Shown here one piece after another: positions 25,166 to 33,231 of a stretch of DNA of 35,236 nt. The position numbers were made by a program, and so were the translations under genes. Numbering within the stretch: position 1 is the first letter of the stretch; every line of letters starts with the position of its first letter. The stretch comes from Deltaproteobacteria bacterium. GTDB lineage: Bacteria > Myxococcota_A > Polyangia > Nannocystales > Nannocystaceae. The notes beneath the pieces were generated by a model. It searched no databases. It was given only the letters and a program-made list of their open reading frames with translations, and was not told the origin of the DNA. The stretch spans positions 1 to 35,236 of the forward strand of contig CANLQR010000016.1 of assembly GCA_947492135.1 (NCBI GenBank), in the 5' to 3' direction.

Positions 25166-25663
25166 ATGACGAAGGCAGAACTCATCGAACGCATCGCGCG
25201 CGCGCGCTCACTGCCTCCGGACATCACGAAGAAGGACATCGAGAAGATCGTCACCTTGGCGTTCGACGAGATCGCGAGCTACTTTGCCAAGGCCAAGGTG
25301 ACTCGCGCGCAGAGTCCCAAGTTCTCCTTTCCGCATTTTGGCACCTTCGTGAAGAAGCGCCGGAGTGCGCGACGTGGCGTCAATCCGCGCACGCTCGAGC
25401 CCATGCAGATCGACGCATGTTACACGCTCGATTTTCGCAACAGCGGTGAGCTGAGGGACGCAATGAATCACGCGCGGCCCGAGCCGGAGTCATCGACCCG
25501 TCGTGCCCGACGAACCGTTGCGTCGGTCGATGCCGCGGGTGTCGCCGCCGAGTCACCGACGTTCGCGTTGACGGAGCAGGTCGACAGCGAGGAACAACTG
25601 CGCGCCGCGCCGCTGCAGCGCGTTCGCGGCAGCGTGGGCTCGAACCGGGTTCGTTCCGCCTGA
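25166..25663 (+). CDS. HU/IHF-family DNA-binding protein with long C-terminal tail
   Basis: The 165-residue protein begins MTKAELIERIARA, the HU start. It has the dimerising helices (KKDIEKIVTLAFDEIASYFA), the arm base FPHFGTFVKKRR, the DNA-binding arm RRGVNPRTLEPMQIDACYT, and the closing helix NSGELRDAMN. About 65 residues follow (from 101), rich in Arg, Ala and Ser, with no recognisable fold; ordinary HU has about 90 residues. It should bend and compact DNA, and the tail may add contacts or be modified. It has its own promoter. The transporter gene starts 12 bp after it and is probably read from the same promoter. Confidence 0.9.
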   Translation: MTKAELIERIARARSLPPDITKKDIEKIVTLAFDEIASYFAKAKVTRAQSPKFSFPHFGTFVKKRRSARRGVNPRTLEPMQIDACYTLDFRNSGELRDAMNHARPEPESSTRRARRTVASVDAAGVAAESPTFALTEQVDSEEQLRAAPLQRVRGSVGSNRVRSA

Positions 25664-25675
25664 GGGCCAGCGGCG

Positions 25676-28405
25676 ATGTCCGCAGATCTTGGCGAGCGTT
25701 TTTTCGGCCGACTGTCGGACTTTTGCGTGCGGCACTCGAAGGCCGTGCTGGGTCTGTTTCTCCTGCTGTGCATCGTGGGCGGCTGGTTCGCCGCCACTCT
25801 CGAAGTCAGCACGTCGCGGACCGGGATGGTTTCGGCTGAGCAGCCAGAGCAGGCCAAGCTCGAGCGATTCTTCAAGCGGTTTGGTCGCCCTGATTCGCCG
25901 CTGTGCTTGGTGTCGGGTGGCACCGTGGAAGGCCGTCGCGCAGTGGTCGACGCCCTGCAGCTGGCCTATTCGGCCGAGCCCGATCTTCGCGGGCGAGTCC
26001 TCGGGCGCCTTGGCCCCACCGACCTTGCCGAGGTGCTGTTGCTGCAGCGCCCCGATGCGCTCATGCAGCTGCGTGCGGCGCTTCCTCCGGGCGCCGACCC
26101 GAGCGCGCTGCTCGAGGCCGGGTCGGTCGGGTGGATCGCAGCGATTGCCGATCGCCTCGAGGGTTCCCTCGACGAGGCCGACCAAGGCGAGTCGGCCGCG
26201 GCACCTGGAGGCGACGCCATGGCGCAGGCGGCGACCGGCCTCGCAGGACTTGCCGCGCTGGCCACGGCGTTTGATGACCAGCTCGCCGGTCACAGTCCGA
26301 TGGACCGCTTTGGCGACGCTGGGACGACGTTCGCCCAGCGCGGGATAGACGACCGTGGGTATCTGACGACCAGCGACGGCAGCGGGTACCTGGTTGCGCT
26401 GTATCCCACGATCGAGAGCGACGAAGGCAGCGCCCTCGAGCCGCTGGTTGGGCGCATACGCGCGATCCGTGACGAGGTCATGGTCGACGCCCCGGCGGGC
26501 GTCATCGCCGAAGTCAGCGGCATGCCGGCGTTCATCGTGGACGAGATGCACGTCGTGCAGGACGGGCTCCAGAGTTCGACCGTCGTCGCGACCCTGGCAA
26601 TCGTGGTGTTGTGCTGGCTGCTGTTTCGCTCGGTGTTTCAGACGATCGCCGCAAATCTTCCCCTGCTGCCGGGCGTGTTGATCACGCTCACGGTCGTGTC
26701 GTTCACGTACGGCCGCCTCAACTTCATCACCTCGAGCTTCGTTGCGGTGCTGCTGGGTCTTGGCATCGACTTCTCGGTGCACGTCGTGTCGCGGTACAAC
26801 GAGTTCGTGCGGCTCGGATCGAGTCGCGACGCTGCGATCCGACAGTCGATGGTGAACACCGGCCCCGGCATCCTTGCCGGCGCGCTGATCACTGCGGTCG
26901 GGTTCCTCGCCGGCGTCGCCACCGAGTTCACGGCCTACGGTGAACTTGGCGTGGTCACGGCGGTTGGTTTGGTGGTGGTCGTGATCGCGACCTTCACCAT
27001 GTTGCCCGCGTTGCTATCGCGAGGTCGTGTGATCGTCGGTGCGGTCTCTCCCGAACCGCCAGGGCTCGCGTTGCTGCCCAACTTTGTGCGTCGATCGCGT
27101 TGGCCCCTCGCCGTCGGCGGGATCGCGGCCGGTCTGCTGGGGGTGGCGATGCTGTCGGGCGTGCGGTTCAACCCCCGATACTTCGACTTTCTCCCGCAGC
27201 GCGTCGAGAGCTCCGCGCCCCTGAACCGACTCGAGTACGACGCGGTCGCGAGCCCGGTCTTTGCGAACTTGAGCGCGCCTTCGATCGAGGCGGCTCGCGC
27301 GATGACAACGCGGCTGCGAGGGATGGACACCGTCGCCGGCGTGCAGTCACCCAGTGATCTGGTGCCGGCGCTCGATGCTGCCGGCCTCGCGGCCCTGCGT
27401 GCTGGATTCGCCGGAGTCACTCGCGATCCAGATTTCGCTGCCTTGGCGCGCAGCATTCCCGACCCCCAAGCACTGAGCCGCGAGCTCGGTCGCGTCATCG
27501 ACGGGCTCGACGAGGTTCGGTTTGCGATGAGTCAGGCGGGAATGCCAGTGGAGGGGGCGGTTGCGGCGAAGACCGCATTCCAGGGCCTCCGCACCCGGGT
27601 TGCGTCCCTCGACGTCGCCGCGGCGGCACGCCTGGCGGAGATCGACTCGAAGGTCGCGCAGGTGCTGGCGCCAGCCTGGCGGACGGCGCGGGGCGTGGCT
27701 GATCGTGGTCACGTTGCGCCGACCGATCTGCCGCCGCTGTTCGCCAAGCGCTTCGTCTCGAAAGATGGCACAGAGCTCGCGCTCTACGCCGTGCCGTCTG
27801 GGCTCTTCTGGGAGGAGGCGGTTGCGGAGGCGTTCGCGCGGGACATTCGGGACGTGGATCCCGAGGCCTCGGGGCTCGCGCTCAGCCACGTCGCGCACGG
27901 GCTGATGATCGTCGCCGGGTTCCGCCGCGCGGCGTTGATCGCCCTTGCGGGCATCTTTGTCATCCTGCTCATCGATTTTCGCAGCCTTCGCGATGCGTCG
28001 CTCGCCCTGCTACCCACCGCGCTGGGCTGGGGGTGGATGATTGTTGCGATGCGTGCGCTCGGTCTGCAGTTCGACGTGGCAAACATCGTGACCTTGCCGT
28101 TGGTGCTGGGTGTTGGCATCGCCTACGGTGTGCACCTGATGCACCGCATTCGCGAGGGTGATCCCAAACCCGGTAGTTCGGCACCGTCGTCCATCCCCGA
28201 CATCGACGACGCCATCCGCGGGACTGGCGGGGCGATCATGATCGCCGCGCTCACCACGGTTGCGGGCTTTGCTGCGCTGATGGTGCCCGACTACGGCGGG
28301 ATGCGATCCCTGGGCGCGGTCATGGTCCTCGGCATCCTGACGTGCTTGCTTGCGACCGTTGCCGTACTTCCCGCGGTGCTGCTGCTGGTTCGTCGCGCGA
28401 AGTAG
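25676..28405 (+). CDS. MMPL/RND-family inner-membrane transporter
   Basis: The protein has 909 residues with the RND/MMPL layout in two halves. A first membrane helix (VLGLFLLLCIVGGWFAATL) is followed by a periplasmic domain of about 270 residues. Then comes a helix bundle with VVATLAIVVLCWLLF, LGLGIDFSVHVVSRYNE and AGALITAVGFLAGVATEF. A second half starts near AVGGIAAGLLGVAMLSG and has its own large loop and bundle. There LGVGIAYGVHLMHRI and AALTTVAGFAALMVPDYGG mirror the first half. The paired D-F/Y-x-V-H-x-x-x-R motifs resemble the lipid and hopanoid exporters (HpnN-like). Substrate is not decidable. It uses the proton gradient in known relatives. It probably shares the HU promoter. Confidence 0.88.
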   Translation: MSADLGERFFGRLSDFCVRHSKAVLGLFLLLCIVGGWFAATLEVSTSRTGMVSAEQPEQAKLERFFKRFGRPDSPLCLVSGGTVEGRRAVVDALQLAYSAEPDLRGRVLGRLGPTDLAEVLLLQRPDALMQLRAALPPGADPSALLEAGSVGWIAAIADRLEGSLDEADQGESAAAPGGDAMAQAATGLAGLAALATAFDDQLAGHSPMDRFGDAGTTFAQRGIDDRGYLTTSDGSGYLVALYPTIESDEGSALEPLVGRIRAIRDEVMVDAPAGVIAEVSGMPAFIVDEMHVVQDGLQSSTVVATLAIVVLCWLLFRSVFQTIAANLPLLPGVLITLTVVSFTYGRLNFITSSFVAVLLGLGIDFSVHVVSRYNEFVRLGSSRDAAIRQSMVNTGPGILAGALITAVGFLAGVATEFTAYGELGVVTAVGLVVVVIATFTMLPALLSRGRVIVGAVSPEPPGLALLPNFVRRSRWPLAVGGIAAGLLGVAMLSGVRFNPRYFDFLPQRVESSAPLNRLEYDAVASPVFANLSAPSIEAARAMTTRLRGMDTVAGVQSPSDLVPALDAAGLAALRAGFAGVTRDPDFAALARSIPDPQALSRELGRVIDGLDEVRFAMSQAGMPVEGAVAAKTAFQGLRTRVASLDVAAAARLAEIDSKVAQVLAPAWRTARGVADRGHVAPTDLPPLFAKRFVSKDGTELALYAVPSGLFWEEAVAEAFARDIRDVDPEASGLALSHVAHGLMIVAGFRRAALIALAGIFVILLIDFRSLRDASLALLPTALGWGWMIVAMRALGLQFDVANIVTLPLVLGVGIAYGVHLMHRIREGDPKPGSSAPSSIPDIDDAIRGTGGAIMIAALTTVAGFAALMVPDYGGMRSLGAVMVLGILTCLLATVAVLPAVLLLVRRAK

Positions 28406-28450
28406 GCGGTGCACTTGGGCCGTGGCAGGTCTGCCACAACCACCAACCAC

Positions 28451-28490
28451 GAAAAAGCGCGCCGACACCCATTACGGGTCCCGACGCGCT
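28451..28490 (-). terminator. Intrinsic terminator for the minus-strand lipoprotein gene
   Basis: AGCGCG (28456-28461) pairs with CGCGCT (28485-28490). Inside it are two further G-C pairs and an ACCC/GGGT stem around ATTAC, separated by short mismatches. On the minus strand the hairpin runs into TTTTT (28456-28452), the classic U-run. It lies between the convergent transporter and lipoprotein genes and could also slow plus-strand transcription. Nothing else was seen in 28406-28509. Confidence 0.65.
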
Positions 28491-28509
28491 GCTTCACGCC
28501 TTCGCGGCT

Positions 28510-28992
28510 TTACTGCGGGGCCACGATCGTCTTGGAGCCAGACGGCGGGCTCGCCGGCTTGGTCTTCGCCTTGATGGTGGTGTTCGAGGCCGGCGTGTCG
28601 GTGTCCGAGACCTCAGCCGTGTCGTCTGCGACCGGCGTTCGCTTCGGAGCGCCGGTGGTTCGCTTGGGGGCGGACTTGGTTCGCTGTGGCGCCACGACCT
28701 CGGGCTCGGGCGCCGGGGTGGGGTCGGTTGCCTTGGGGAGGTCACGCTCGGGGGCCGGGTCGGTAGCCTTGCTGATCGGCTTCTCTCCCGAGGAACTCGG
28801 CAGCGCCTTTTCGCGATTGTCGACCTTTTTGCCGCCTGAGCTCTTGTGAACCGGCTTGCCGTGGTTGGAGTGGGCGTGGTTCGACGGAGGGGCAGAGCCT
28901 GACGAGTAGGAGAACGAGCACCCGCCAAGGGCGAGCGCTACGATCGACGATGCCAGCAGGCTACGGAAGGAATTTCGGTGAAGCATGGACAT
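28510..28992 (-). CDS. Small Pro/Lys/Ala-rich lipoprotein of unknown function
   Basis: The start is uncertain: ATGs at 29022, 28992 and 28986 all lead into the signal RSLLASSIVALALGGC, a clear lipobox. 28992 is chosen (160 residues) as a compromise with a GAGG upstream. The mature part has no fold signal. It begins SFSYSSGSAPPSNHAHSNHG and then is made of Pro, Ser, Thr, Lys and Ala with repeated KATDP and PKRT units (KSAPKRTTGAPKRTPVAD). Such linkers usually span between membrane and cell wall. A terminator with T-run follows. The neighbour upstream on the same strand is the MEMO-like gene, 90 bp away. Confidence 0.7.
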   Translation of the reverse strand: MSMLHRNSFRSLLASSIVALALGGCSFSYSSGSAPPSNHAHSNHGKPVHKSSGGKKVDNREKALPSSSGEKPISKATDPAPERDLPKATDPTPAPEPEVVAPQRTKSAPKRTTGAPKRTPVADDTAEVSDTDTPASNTTIKAKTKPASPPSGSKTIVAPQ

Positions 28993-29082
28993 GGGGAACG
29001 GGAGCCTCGTTCTGGGGGACATCGACGGCCGCTGTGGGAGGGCTATTCACGGCGCATGGGAAGGCTCGCATGGTTGCCGGCT

Positions 29083-30264
29083 CTAACGGATGCGAAAGCC
29101 TGCTCCGGCGAGACCGGCCCAGCCAGGGGTCGGGCCAGGGACGCGTGCCAACGAATACGCGCACACCTGGCCGCGTAGCCCAGTGACCAGCTCCGCGAGC
29201 ACGAGGAGGGCGGGTAGACCACTTGGGCGGCCCTGGCCGCGGCGGTCGTCGGCTCGGGCCAGCAGCTCCCGCGGGCGCCCGTGGACAAGGGCATCGAGGA
29301 CGCCGCGATCCCGGGCCTCGATCTCGGCATACCCCGCGTCGTCGAGCTCCTTTCGACCGTAGGCCTCGCCGGCATGCGCCAGCTCTGCCGCGACCACCAC
29401 CAGCACTCGCGCGTCTTCCGTGAGTGCGTCGAGCACGGCCACGAACTCTGCGACTCCGTCGTGCACCCTGGACTCGCCCTCGATCGCCGCAGCGCCACAG
29501 ATCAGCGGAAGGCACGGCGGCACCCGGTCGCCCCACGCATGTTGCAGGTACAACGCTGCCCACTCGAGGCTGTGCGCGGTGCGATGGCGAATCGCTTCGC
29601 GGTCGATCCACGAGATCCGCCGGCGCAGCGCGTCCGCGAGGGGCTGTGCACACTGCAGCACGCCCAGCGGGGTCTCATACGGCTTGTCGAGCAACGCGAA
29701 CGGTAGCAAGCCTGGATGATGATCCGCGCCCAACAGCACGACTGCGTCGATGCTGTCGGGTGGCGGGAGTGCGGGTAGCGTTGTCGCCACCACCGGCCCG
29801 ACCAGATCGATCGGACTGTGCGGCAGCAGCACCGCGCGGCATCCGGGGTCGCCTGCAGGCGTGGGGCCGAAGGCTTGGTGCATCGCCGCGCGCAGCAGCG
29901 CAGCATCGGCGGGATACAGCGTGCCGGCGAGTGTCGGCGCCCGCGTCGGTGCAGCCATGAAGGCGTCGTGACAGTCGATCCACCGCTGACGGAAGCCGTC
30001 GCCATCGAGCAGGCCGGCAGCCTCGAGGTCGCCGACAAACGCCTGCAGATCGAGGACTGTCACGTCGAGTCCGCGGCCCATCATCAACGACTGGCGGATC
30101 TGCGGTAGCGTTCGGCTGCCGTCGAACGCGTCGAGGACCGGGGCGAAATCCTCATCGATCGCGATCGTCTCGCCGATGCCCATCGGGTCGCGAAGCACAA
30201 GGAGGGCCTCGCCGTCCCGACTGAGCGGAATTCGTTCGACGTTGCGCAGCTTGGGCCGGTCCAT
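29083..30264 (-). CDS. MEMO-family protein (AmmeMemoRadiSam system protein B) with extra N-terminal domain
   Basis: ATG 30264 is chosen (393 residues). The MEMO domain begins near residue 108 with PTLAGTLYPADAALLRAAM, the family's 'AG.fYp.d...L'. The metal-site regions follow: VLLPHSPIDLVGPV (H149), LLGADHHPGL (H182), RTAHSLEWAALYLQ, and AAELAHAGEAYG, where animals have Cys. MEMO proteins belong to the dioxygenase-like LigB fold; one proposed bacterial partner set is an AMMECR1 protein and a radical-SAM enzyme, neither seen here. Residues 1-95 are extra: a strand pair (RNVERIPLSRDGEALLVL) and helices (SRTLPQIRQSLMM, LDVTVLDLQAFVGDLEAAGL) that resemble a PqqD/winged-helix peptide-binding domain. 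That resemblance is by eye. The gene is divergent from a PEGA-like gene only 15 bp away. Confidence 0.85.
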   Translation of the reverse strand: MDRPKLRNVERIPLSRDGEALLVLRDPMGIGETIAIDEDFAPVLDAFDGSRTLPQIRQSLMMGRGLDVTVLDLQAFVGDLEAAGLLDGDGFRQRWIDCHDAFMAAPTRAPTLAGTLYPADAALLRAAMHQAFGPTPAGDPGCRAVLLPHSPIDLVGPVVATTLPALPPPDSIDAVVLLGADHHPGLLPFALLDKPYETPLGVLQCAQPLADALRRRISWIDREAIRHRTAHSLEWAALYLQHAWGDRVPPCLPLICGAAAIEGESRVHDGVAEFVAVLDALTEDARVLVVVAAELAHAGEAYGRKELDDAGYAEIEARDRGVLDALVHGRPRELLARADDRRGQGRPSGLPALLVLAELVTGLRGQVCAYSLARVPGPTPGWAGLAGAGFRIR

Positions 30265-30270
30265 GACAAT
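30242..30270 (+). promoter_or_regulatory. Weak candidate promoter for the PEGA-like gene, inside the MEMO gene 5' end
   Basis: TTGCGC (30242-30247), 17 bp, GACAAT (30265-30270). Transcription would begin around 30277, practically at the GTG at 30280. Each hexamer has only three or four matches, so confidence is low. The two divergent start codons are 15 bp apart, so any promoter must overlap the other gene. Confidence 0.25.
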
Positions 30271-30279
30271 CTTCGTGCC

Positions 30280-31449
30280 GTGCCGTTGGCGTTCGCTCTG
30301 GTCGCTGTGCTGGCGCCCGCTGGGGTCGACAGCGTCGGCGTGGTGTGGTCGGAGGCTACGGTCGATCCGCGGGCCAGGCAACGTGTCTTGGCCGCGGTCG
30401 TTGCGGCTGCGGGCTCGGGTACGCAGATCGTCGACAACGCGGACCTGGCGGCGCGCTTGGTGATCGCGTACGAGGTGGAGCTTGCGGTGGTCGAGCGCCA
30501 GCGCGGGCGGCTGGAGCTGCTCGAGCTCGCCGAGGCCGCGTATCGCCGAGGCGACCCCGAGGGGGCCCGGGCGGGGACCGAGGCGGTGCTGGCCGGGCTA
30601 CGCGAGGAACCCCATGCCCCCGGCGTCGTGGCGTTGCTGGTGCGCGCCCACTTGTTGCGCGCGCAGATCTTGTGGACCGAGGGCGACGCCGCACAGACCG
30701 ATGCCGAGCTCCTCGCGGCTCTGGCTCTGGATCCGGACGCTCGGATCACGACAAGGCGCATGCCCCCGGATCTCGTCGCGCGGCATGGCGCGTTGGCCGA
30801 CGCCATGCTCGCAGCGCGGGGAAGCTGGGTGGCGCCCAACGTGACAGTGGGGGACGATGCAGTCCTCGAACTCGACGGTCGACCAGGCTCGCGGCCGGTG
30901 CCACCAGGCCACCACGTGATCGTGCTGCGACGTCCGGGCGCGGTGCCCGTCGCTGCATTCGTGGACAGCGAGTGGGCGCCGCCAGCACGCGACGAGCGAG
31001 TGTCACAGGGACTGCCGATGGATGCCGTCCATGCCGAACGGATCTGCGGTGCGCTCGCGTTGCGGGTGGTCGTGCTGGTGCGGATGCGTCGGGGACGCGC
31101 GGGTGTGCAGCAGTATGAGTGTGGCGCAGGCTTCGCGAACGCGTGGTACGGCTCCGCGTCGGATCTCGACGCGGGGGTGCGACTCGCCACCGCCGCGAAA
31201 TCGGTCGCCGGCGGCGGCATACAGGTGCTCGGGGACGACGGTGCGTGGCCGGTCGTGCGCCCCAGCGTCGGAGTCATCCGGGATCCGCGGGTCGACGAGC
31301 CGGTCGCGCGTCCGTGGTGGCGCAAGGGCTGGGTCTGGGGCCTCGTCGGTACGGTGGTAGTGGGTGGCATCGTGACCGGCGCGGTGCTCGGCACACGCGG
31401 TTCACCCGGCGGATACGTCGTGGACGCCGATTCGTTTTTGGGCGACTGA
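30280..31449 (+). CDS. Exported TPR-like protein with PEGA-like domain and C-terminal membrane helix
   Basis: The protein has 389 residues from GTG 30280; no other in-frame start lies before it, though a TTG at 30286 is possible. A short hydrophobic start (PLAFALVAVLAPAG) may be a signal peptide. Residues 50-185 are helical and TPR-like: ELLELAEAAYRRGDPEGARA, LVRAHLLRAQILWTEGD, AELLAALALDPDARI. Residues about 195-220 have a PEGA-like pattern, LELDGRPGSRPVPPGHHVIV then LRRPG. A membrane helix (WVWGLVGTVVVGGIVTGAV) lies near 350-371. Most of the protein should sit in the periplasm. No catalytic motif is seen. It is convergent with the PEGA kinase gene (43 bp between the ends) and shares the PEGA theme. 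Confidence 0.7.
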   Translation: MPLAFALVAVLAPAGVDSVGVVWSEATVDPRARQRVLAAVVAAAGSGTQIVDNADLAARLVIAYEVELAVVERQRGRLELLELAEAAYRRGDPEGARAGTEAVLAGLREEPHAPGVVALLVRAHLLRAQILWTEGDAAQTDAELLAALALDPDARITTRRMPPDLVARHGALADAMLAARGSWVAPNVTVGDDAVLELDGRPGSRPVPPGHHVIVLRRPGAVPVAAFVDSEWAPPARDERVSQGLPMDAVHAERICGALALRVVVLVRMRRGRAGVQQYECGAGFANAWYGSASDLDAGVRLATAAKSVAGGGIQVLGDDGAWPVVRPSVGVIRDPRVDEPVARPWWRKGWVWGLVGTVVVGGIVTGAVLGTRGSPGGYVVDADSFLGD

Positions 31450-31492
31450 CCCGTGACGCCTGCAGCGGCGCGCTGACCTCGTCGACGTGCCC

Positions 31493-33175
31493 TCACTCGA
31501 CCGTGATCACGCTGGTCTCGCCCGCCCGAATGGTGACGGTTCGTTGCAGCAACACCTGACGCGTCGGACAGGCGTCGGTGCACGTGACCACGACGCGGTG
31601 CGTCCCCTCGGACAGCGCGAGCTTGCGCGTCGGTGTGGCGCCGGCCTTGCGACCGTCCACGGTGACCTCGGCCCAATCGACCCCGCCTGCGACGATCTTC
31701 AGGAACCCATCGGCGGCCGGTTTCACAGGCGCGAGGTCGACTCGCGGCGGCAAGGGGCGGGTCGCAGAGAACTCCAGCGTGCGGGTGCTGTAGCCCGCAC
31801 GACGCACGACGATGGTCGCCGGACCGCGCGGGAGCGCGAGCTTCGACGGGTCCTCGACGCGGGTGCCATTGACCGTGACCGTCGCGTCGGTGGGCGTCAC
31901 GACGAGCGCCACGGTCGACGCCGGCGGATCGACTACCGTTGGCTTCGGGGGCACGTTCGGCGTGGGCACCGGTGTTGGCCGCGGGGCGAGCGGCGGGGCG
32001 TCGGCCGAGTCCGCGTTCAACCGCACCTCGGCCAGCGGTCCGGCCGTGGACGCGGTGGGCTCAGGCTCAGTGGGCGGCGGGGGGTCGGGCCGCGTCAGCA
32101 CCCACGCGGTGATGCCCAGCCCGAGCACCACGACGGCAGCGAGCGCGAGTGGTCCGCGCGGACTCGTGGACCTCGCTGCCTGACCCATGGGCCCCGCGCG
32201 CGTCACCATCGTGAGACGCGTGGCAAACGTCTGCGTCTGGGGGCGCCCGTCGGCGCGGAGCCTGGCCGATCCCGCCACCGCGGGCTCGGTGAGGGACTCC
32301 CAGCCGTCCGGGAACAAGGACCGCAGCAGAGCCGCGAGCTGGGGGTCGCCCCAGGTCGCGCTATAGCGCGCAAAGGCGGGTGCAAGCCGGGTGATGAACT
32401 CCCCCGCGTCGGCCGGGCGTTGGGCCGGATCTAGCGCGAGCGCATCAGCGATGGGCTCGCGCAGCTCGGCGGGCAGACTCGCGACATCGGGCGGGCTCCA
32501 CACGCCCTCACGCGGGAACGCGCGCTCGAGCGTCAGCATCTCGAAGAGCACGCAGCCCGCGCTGAAGACGTCAGCGCGGCGATCGACGGTGTCGCCGCGG
32601 ATCTGCTCGGGGGCGGCGTAACCCGTCGATCCACCGCGCACCTCGACCTCGGCATCGGCGGGTGCCGCGATGCCGAAGTCGACGATGCGAACCTGCCCGG
32701 ACCGATCGATCATGATGTTGCGTGGGGTGATATCGCGGTGCACCACCGCCGGACGCCCCGGCTCTGCCGTGTGCGCATAGGCGAGTCCGTTGAGCACGGC
32801 GCGGCCGATGTGCAGCGCCGCGCCGACATCCGGCGCAAGCTCGCGACGGCGACACTCAGCGAGCATCGTCGAGAGGCTGGGCCCGTCGACGTGGCCCATG
32901 ACGATGTAGAAGGTATCTCCGGCGCGCCCGAGTTCGTAGATCGGCACGATGTTGCCGTGCGAGAGCGCGACGGCCGTCTTGGCCTCGGCAGCGAACAGCT
33001 CGACAAAGCGCGGCTTGGCGGCCAGGTGCGGCAAGATGGTCTTGATCACCAGCCGCTTCTCGAAGCCCATCTCGCCGACCAGCCGGGCGAGATAGACCTC
33101 GCCCATCCCACCCCGGGCGAGCAGTCGCGTGAGGCGGTACTTGCCGAACGACAGCGAACTCTCGCTGCTGGTCAT
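31493..33175 (-). CDS. Transmembrane Ser/Thr protein kinase with two periplasmic PEGA domains
   Basis: ATG 33175 is preferred (560 residues); an ATG at 33250 would overlap the divergent gene's start. The Hanks-type kinase domain (about 10-270) is complete: LLARGGMGEVYLA, ATP-binding K45 in LVIKTIL, VVHRDITPRNIMID (D148 and N153), VDFGIAA, and GGSTGYAAPEQI followed by DRRADVFSAGCVLFEML. After a linker, GPLALAAVVVLGLGITAWVL (341-360) crosses the membrane. A Pro-rich stalk leads to two PEGA units, TPTDATVTVNGTRVEDPSKL and WAEVTVDGRKAGATPTRKL. It should sense something outside and phosphorylate targets inside. Such kinases are abundant in myxobacteria. It is divergent from the Kelch-like lipoprotein gene. 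Confidence 0.93.
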   Translation of the reverse strand: MTSSESSLSFGKYRLTRLLARGGMGEVYLARLVGEMGFEKRLVIKTILPHLAAKPRFVELFAAEAKTAVALSHGNIVPIYELGRAGDTFYIVMGHVDGPSLSTMLAECRRRELAPDVGAALHIGRAVLNGLAYAHTAEPGRPAVVHRDITPRNIMIDRSGQVRIVDFGIAAPADAEVEVRGGSTGYAAPEQIRGDTVDRRADVFSAGCVLFEMLTLERAFPREGVWSPPDVASLPAELREPIADALALDPAQRPADAGEFITRLAPAFARYSATWGDPQLAALLRSLFPDGWESLTEPAVAGSARLRADGRPQTQTFATRLTMVTRAGPMGQAARSTSPRGPLALAAVVVLGLGITAWVLTRPDPPPPTEPEPTASTAGPLAEVRLNADSADAPPLAPRPTPVPTPNVPPKPTVVDPPASTVALVVTPTDATVTVNGTRVEDPSKLALPRGPATIVVRRAGYSTRTLEFSATRPLPPRVDLAPVKPAADGFLKIVAGGVDWAEVTVDGRKAGATPTRKLALSEGTHRVVVTCTDACPTRQVLLQRTVTIRAGETSVITVE

Positions 33176-33231
33176 CAGGTCGGTGCGTGAGTCGGCGCTC
33201 GACAGGGCGTCGATGGTAGCATGGCCGTGGG

